In this document: positions 59,118-64,000 of the stretch, in pieces
Numbering within the stretch: the first letter of the stretch is position 1
Layout of the letters: each line of letters opens with the position of its first letter
From: Allantophomopsis cytisporea
Taxonomy: Eukaryota; Ascomycota; Leotiomycetes; Phacidiales; Phacidiaceae
DNA length: 64,000 nt
Assembly (NCBI GenBank): GCA_024752435.1
Contig: CP103023.1
Span: 1,364,001-1,428,000, forward strand
Reading direction: 5' to 3'
The notes under the pieces: model-generated
Database searches by the model: none
Told to the model about the DNA's origin: nothing
What the model saw: only the letters and a program-made list of their open reading frames with translations
Translations under genes and position numbers: made by a program

Positions 59118-60537
59118 ATGGCTACCCAAGCTCTCTCAAAGGTCCGTGTTATCCGCAACACAAACTATAAGGCGTCTGGAACAAAGTCCTATGTCTACCT
59201 TCTTCAAAAGTGGGGCTTTGAACCAACCCAGCCAGGACCTTACTTTCACGTCAACAAAGTCTCCCAAACTGGTCACCATGGCCACCTCCACAAGTTTGGT
59301 GGTAAGGCCACCCAGCACCGCATCCTAGCCAAGAAGACTAGCGATGGTCAGACCGGCGAGGTTTCTGGTGAAGACCAACAAAACGACTCCATGTACCTCT
59401 GTGAGGTTGATATCGGTACTCCAGCACAAACGTTGAAGCTGGACTTTGATACCGGCTCTGCCGATTTATGGGTATGTTGAAGAATATGTCTTTGTTCCCT
59501 GCAAGTGACAACTACTAACAGGCTTTCAGGTTTGGTCCACTGAGCTTCCAGCCAGTATCAAGTCTCAAGGAAAGGGACACGGAATCTTTGATCCAAAGAA
59601 GTCCTCTACCTATAAGAATGTGTCTGGTTCCACCTGGAAGATCTCTTATGGTGACTCTTCCAGTGCCAGCGGTACCGTTGCTACCGACAATGTAACTATC
59701 GGTGGTCTCACCATCAAGAACCAAGCAATTGAGCTTGCCAAGCAGATGTCTGAACAATTTGCTGAGGGCTCTGGAGATGGTCTTCTTGGTCTCGCCTGGG
59801 GTAGCATTAACACTGTGACACCAACACCAGTCAAGACTCCAGTTGAGAACATGATTGCCCAAGATGACATTCCAAAGTCCGCAGAGCTCTTCACTGCTAA
59901 GCTTGGTAGCTGGCGTGACGCCGATGAACCAGATAAGGGCGAATCTTTCTATACCTTTGGTTTCATCGATGACGCCACCATTAAGGCTTCTGGTGAAGAC
60001 ATCTATTACACCCCAGTTGACAACTCCCAAGGTTTCTGGATGTTTGACTCCACCTCCGCAACCGTTAACGGCAAGACTGTTGACCAGTCTGGAAACACTG
60101 CCATTGCTGACACTGGAACCACCCTTGCATTGGTCGCTGATGACACCTGTAAGGCAATCTACGATGCCATCCCAGGTTCTAAGTACGATGATCAACAGCA
60201 GGGTTGGGTCTACCCAACTAATACCTCAGTCGATGATCTACCAGTCGTCACTTTTGCTGTCGGTGGAAAGCAATTCCCTGTCCAGAAGGAGGATCTCGGA
60301 TTCGCTGATGCCGGTAACGGATATGTCTACGGTGGTATCCAGTCCAGAGGTACCATGACCTTTGACATCCTTGGTGATACCTTCCTTAAGGGCATCTATG
60401 CTGTAAGTCTCCTGAGAATACGCTTATTGATGATTCAACTTTACTAACTATCGTAGATCTTCGACCAGGGTAACACTCGCTTCGGTGCTGTTACTAGAAA
60501 GGAGAATACTCAGAACGTCTCTGCCCCTCCATCATGA
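59118..60537 (+). CDS. A1 family aspartic protease without a signal peptide
   Basis: Three exons, 59118-59471, 59530-60402 and 60457-60537, give 435 residues. Both catalytic motifs are intact: DFDTGSADLW (Asp111, at the first exon junction) and ADTGTTLAL (Asp312). The flap region ISYGDSS and the C-terminal GDTFLKGIYAIFDQGNTRFG are typical of penicillopepsin-type enzymes. The N-terminus MATQALSKVRVIRNTNYK goes straight into propeptide-like sequence, with basic HHGHLHKFGGK before the mature domain; no hydrophobic signal is visible. The leader before the ATG (TCAACATGG) is a good start context, and no upstream exon with a signal is evident. Secreted relatives normally have a pre-peptide, so this one may be intracellular or exported unconventionally. 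Introns are 58 and 54 nt. Confidence 0.92.
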
Positions 60538-62254
60538 AGGTTACAAAAGTCTAGATTGTAGGAAGTGACCAAAATGGTTATGATAGATTGATGCAATGGA
60601 ATGAAAATGAAAATGACGGATCTGATGGATGGGCTCTGGTTTTATGGTTATTGTACAACTACTTGGCGTGCTTTGCTGAATCAAGTTGCTTTAAATTAAC
60701 AGTTTACTAAATTGGGTGATGGCGTTGTTATATGAGAATTGAGAAAGTGAAAAAAGTGAATGAAGTTGCTTGTATGATGAACAGTATGGTCTGATATGGT
60801 GTGGTGCTGGGAGGAGAAACACGTGTGCTATACGGTATATGCATAAAAATTGACACTTCTGTATACCTTCTTTCAATACACTCTTCACTTTTCCAATGAA
60901 GCCGCATATGCCCTGCGTGAGGTGAACTTGAGGAGTGGGAACTGGTCATCGACCTCGATGCTAGGTGTAGTATCAATGTTATGCTAATAAGGATGGAATT
61001 ATTTTCGTCCTTGGCGTTACTTTTGGTGAGATTTGGTGCGCTGATGAGTAAGGAAGTGTAGTGTTGGAAGGATTCAGGGGTGTCTTCATGTACGCACATA
61101 TAGGAGAGTTGGAGCTTTCATAGTGAGTTCTTGCAGTTAGATGATTGGACGTCTCTGGGATGTTAGGAGCAGGAAGTTCGTGTTTGTGGAGGCAGGGGTA
61201 GAATCGGGTATAAGGGCATATTTTTCCTTGTATGTAGGCTCTGCTGAGTACGCGAGTGAATGGAAGGGTTTCTGCTTTGTTTGAGATGAGCTCTTGGAGT
61301 TGGGACTTGTTGTAGTCGTGATAGAGGATTTCGTGGTGAGGGTTCGTGAATACGAGGAGATTGTTAATAGGATGTTTAGGCAAGGAGCGGATTTGATGGA
61401 ATTTGCTCTTCGGATTTGTCTTGCTTTGTTCATACCCCGTCCTGTATTATCTGTGACTCGAAGTTGGACGAGCTCGTATGAATCTTATATAATCAATAGT
61501 GCTGCGACCTTTTTCAGTTTTGGGCAGTAGATAAGGACATTTTTGATAATTCGTATATATTGTGATAGGAAGGACTATTCCGAACCGGCGCAGTACACAC
61601 GCGATAATGAGAGCTAGACTATCAAGAGTTCCATGAAAAATAGACAAGTAATGAAACTATTAATGGTCCAAAAAGTATTCAGAGCGTCTGATTCATCATA
61701 AGCCAGAGTAAGATAACAGATAAACAGAAAGGTAATCAATTAAAAGGATAAAGGTGAAAGAAAACGACAAAAATGCAAAACAAAAAACATCCACAAGCAC
61801 TTGGCTGGAATCGAACCAGAGAGCTCTTAGTAATAAGAAAAATAAAATAAAATAGGCCAAACCGATGCTCCCTCATGACGTGTACGCAATCCCTCCCTCA
61901 TAAAGGTTCCGATGGTCTCCAAAGGCTCCTGCCAAATGAGCCAACGAAGCTATCCGAGAAGGTGCTCGTAATCTGGTTATTTCGAATCATACATCTTCTC
62001 CAAACCCACTTTTTTTCGTCAACGAGGTGAAAGTGAAAGTGAGAGATGCAACAATGATGTTGAGATATGTTTATGATAATCTTACGATAAGAAGTTATTT
62101 TGCACTCCAAGATGTTATATCATATCTATGTTGCGTGTGGGGTATTCAGGGAATGAAAGAGGTTCCCTTTGGGACTTGCCTCATATATTGTCGGGGTAAG
62201 TCTTAGCAAACACGTCAAGACATCCATCGCGAATACACAAGTAAATTCTAATCC
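60538..62254. other. Intergenic region between convergent genes
   Basis: About 1.7 kb between the protease and release-factor genes. Minus-strand frames 60979-61383 and 61137-61433 overlap in different phases and show no family signature. A 73-nt tRNA-like sequence lies at 61796-61868 on the minus strand. Confidence 0.45.
61796..61868 (-). ncRNA. tRNA-like sequence with B box and pol III terminator
   Basis: On the minus strand GGTTCGATTCC (61819-61809) is a perfect B box inside a T arm TCTGG/CCAGC with four of five pairs. A T6 run (61787-61782) follows at the distance expected for a pol III terminator. Counting back gives a 73-nt tRNA-sized unit whose ends, GCATCGG and CAAGTGC, pair at five of seven positions. 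But the D-arm/A-box region is a T-rich run without the GG dinucleotide, and the anticodon stem is poor. A decayed tRNA is likeliest. Confidence 0.35.
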
Positions 62255-63618
62255 TTATTTCTTGTCGCCTTTCTCTCCTTTTTCACTCTTTTCAGCCGCC
62301 ATTTCATCCTCAGCAATCATGATGCGGATCTCCTGATCCGCCATCCAATCCCTCACACTCTCCATAACCTTCTCAAGCTCATTACCACCCTCAAGAACAT
62401 CATCAAGATTGTGCACACTAAGCCCACTCCTATGATCGGTAACCCTCTGTTGTCCCCAATTATAAGTACGCACTTTATCTCCCCTGCCGCTCTTCATGAC
62501 ACCCACAATGCTCTTCCGCATGGCCTGCATTTCTTCCTCACGCTGATCACGTCTTCTCTGTGCAATTCTACTCCTCAGAACCTGCCACGCTTTCTCACGA
62601 TTCTTGTGCTGCGATCGGGTATCCTGCATGCTGACGACGATGCCAGTAGGAGCGTGAGTAAGACGAATTGCAGAATCGGTTGTGTTAACGTGCTGGCCTC
62701 CCGCTCCTCTCGAGCGCATGACATCAGTCCTGACATCTGCCGGATTGACATAATAATCGGAATTTGGATCGTCCACGTCTGCTTCACTCATACTTTGGCC
62801 CTCGAGGCCCGTTGTCGGGAAATTGGGAAGCACGAGTACAGAAACGGCACTGGTGTGAGTACGGCCCTTACTTTCGGTAGCTGGGACACGCTGAACTCTA
62901 TGAACTCCACTCTCGGTGCGCATTGCCCCGTATGAACCCGCGTTCTCGATCTCCAGAATGGCTTCTGACAAAGGTGCTTCTCCACTGGCATCCGACTGTC
63001 CTTCTGCATCTTCGTACTTCAGCATCGATACGCGGAATCCCTTCCTACTACAGTACGCCTGGTACATGCGCAGCATATCTCCTGCAAACAAGTTTGCTTC
63101 GCTTCCTCCCACACCAGGCCTGATTTCCACTAAACAAGGCAATTCTGCGAAAGGATGTTTAGGCGATAGTGATGTTGTGAGAACAGTCGATAACGTATCC
63201 AATTGCGTCGACGTTGGAAGCAGGTCTTCGGCAGCGAGTTCGCGCAGTTCTGAGTCTGTCTGAGGGTCTGCTATAAGCGCATGAAGCTCTTCAAGCGCCG
63301 AATTGGCATCTTCCCATCCTTTCAATGCATCGCGTACACTGGCCAATTCTGCTATTCGTTTTGCTATCTTTGCATCGAAGCTTTCGGCTGTTTGTTCGCT
63401 CAAGGTATCGTGCTCCGCGGCCATATTGCGCGCCCGTTTAAGCAGCATTGGAGAGATGCCATTGTCTAATTTTGTAAGTGTGTTGTATGTCTAATGTAAG
63501 AGTAGGTTCTTGACGTACGGGCTGAACTGGCTGTGCTTGCCAGGCGGAATTGGGAGCGGCTACCGTTGATTTTTAGAGTATTTAGACATCGACGACATAT
63601 CCATGATGCTCTGAACAT
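62255..63618 (-). CDS. MRF1: Mitochondrial peptide chain release factor 1
   Basis: Two minus-strand exons, 63618-63519 and 63465-62255, give 436 residues. Exon 1 encodes a targeting peptide, MFRASWICRRCLNTLKINGS, rich in Arg and Ser without acidic residues. Exon 2 carries the coiled N-terminal domain, the class I release factor core (EIRPGVGGSEANLFAGDMLR), and the catalytic GGQ at 289-291 in SRGAGGQHVNTTDSAIR, followed by a basic C-terminus. Family knowledge: mitochondrial RF1 reads UAA/UAG and releases the finished chain on mitoribosomes via GGQ. The 53-nt intron has a GTACGT donor, and the join SSAHNGISPMLLKRA stays in frame. Without exon 1 the ORF would start at an internal Met with no targeting signal, which supports the two-exon model. 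Confidence 0.93.
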
Positions 63619-64000
63619 ACTCGTGATCGGAGAGATTATTTGGAGATCATCTGGAAGGTGGTTTGTAGAATCTCTAAGTCGGACTAATTAACGGGCCGGG
63701 TCAATTGAAGCTTTGAACTTTCCCAAGGCCCGATGAGTGACGGCAGGTATACTCTACGGCTCGGGCAGGTGTGGGAGCAAACCTTGTCCCTTCGGTTCCC
63801 AATAAACTACCTCAGGTCACCCGCCGGCCCCCTCAATCCTGTACAAGCAGATCAACAAATATAGTGGTAATCATGTTTGTGACTCCAGAAGAAGAAAGTG
63901 TCCCTTTACACCCGACTCGTAGTTTGATGCTGAGAAAGTTATAATGGTATAGTAAGTGACGTGCTTCTGTGATTTCAACTCAACAAAATGAACCTAACTT
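63619..64000. other. Upstream flank of MRF1, no gene seen
   Basis: The last 382 bases show no open frame of note and no RNA gene. They hold the probable MRF1 promoter and whatever lies beyond. Confidence 0.5.

Noticed and set aside
60979..61433. Two overlapping minus-strand frames of about 100-134 residues
   Set aside because: They are in different phases over the same DNA, and neither has a domain or a clear gene structure.

Overview
This window reads as nuclear DNA of a filamentous ascomycete (Pezizomycotina; Leotiomycetes is my best guess, from general family resemblance only). The evidence is short introns (46-143 nt) with GT..AG ends and CTRAY-type branch sites, a lone 5S rRNA gene in intergenic DNA, and typical fungal families. 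I support 15 protein genes and one 5S rRNA gene. Exon joins were worked out by hand from reading frame, splice consensus and family conservation. All of them close in frame.

Layout. 0-17 kb holds well-spaced plus-strand housekeeping genes: the 3' end of an unidentified Ser/Pro-rich protein, a large Bud2-type RasGAP, a Barentsz/CASC3-like exon-junction-complex protein, and an NBR1-type autophagy receptor (PB1, four ZZ fingers, NBR1 domain, candidate C-terminal AIM). 17-43 kb is gene-poor and in places strikingly AT-rich. It holds a minus-strand F-box-like CxxC protein, a GT2 glycosyltransferase of the type needed for hyphal growth in other fungi, the 5S gene, and a head-to-head pair: an uncharacterised membrane glycoprotein with a GC-AG intron and a small Cys-rich, probably surface-anchored secreted protein. 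43-54 kb is compact again: neutral trehalase, a DUF3253 protein divergent from UTP15, a secreted DUF3455 protein, and TOM70. 54-59 kb is a second AT-rich gene-poor stretch with possible decayed coding sequence. 59-64 kb holds an A1 aspartic protease without a signal peptide and the mitochondrial release factor 1 gene with a separate targeting-peptide exon.

There is no gene cluster with a joint pathway. The genes form loose functional groups: polarity, cell surface and hyphal growth (BUD2, GT2), RNA biology (Barentsz-like, UTP15), mitochondria (TOM70, MRF1), autophagy (NBR1) and carbon/stress metabolism (trehalase). I found no intact transposon, CRISPR array or secondary-metabolite cluster. 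The less ordinary signals are two tRNA-like relics, the GC-AG intron, the AT-rich compartments, the signal-less aspartic protease and the AIM-bearing NBR1.
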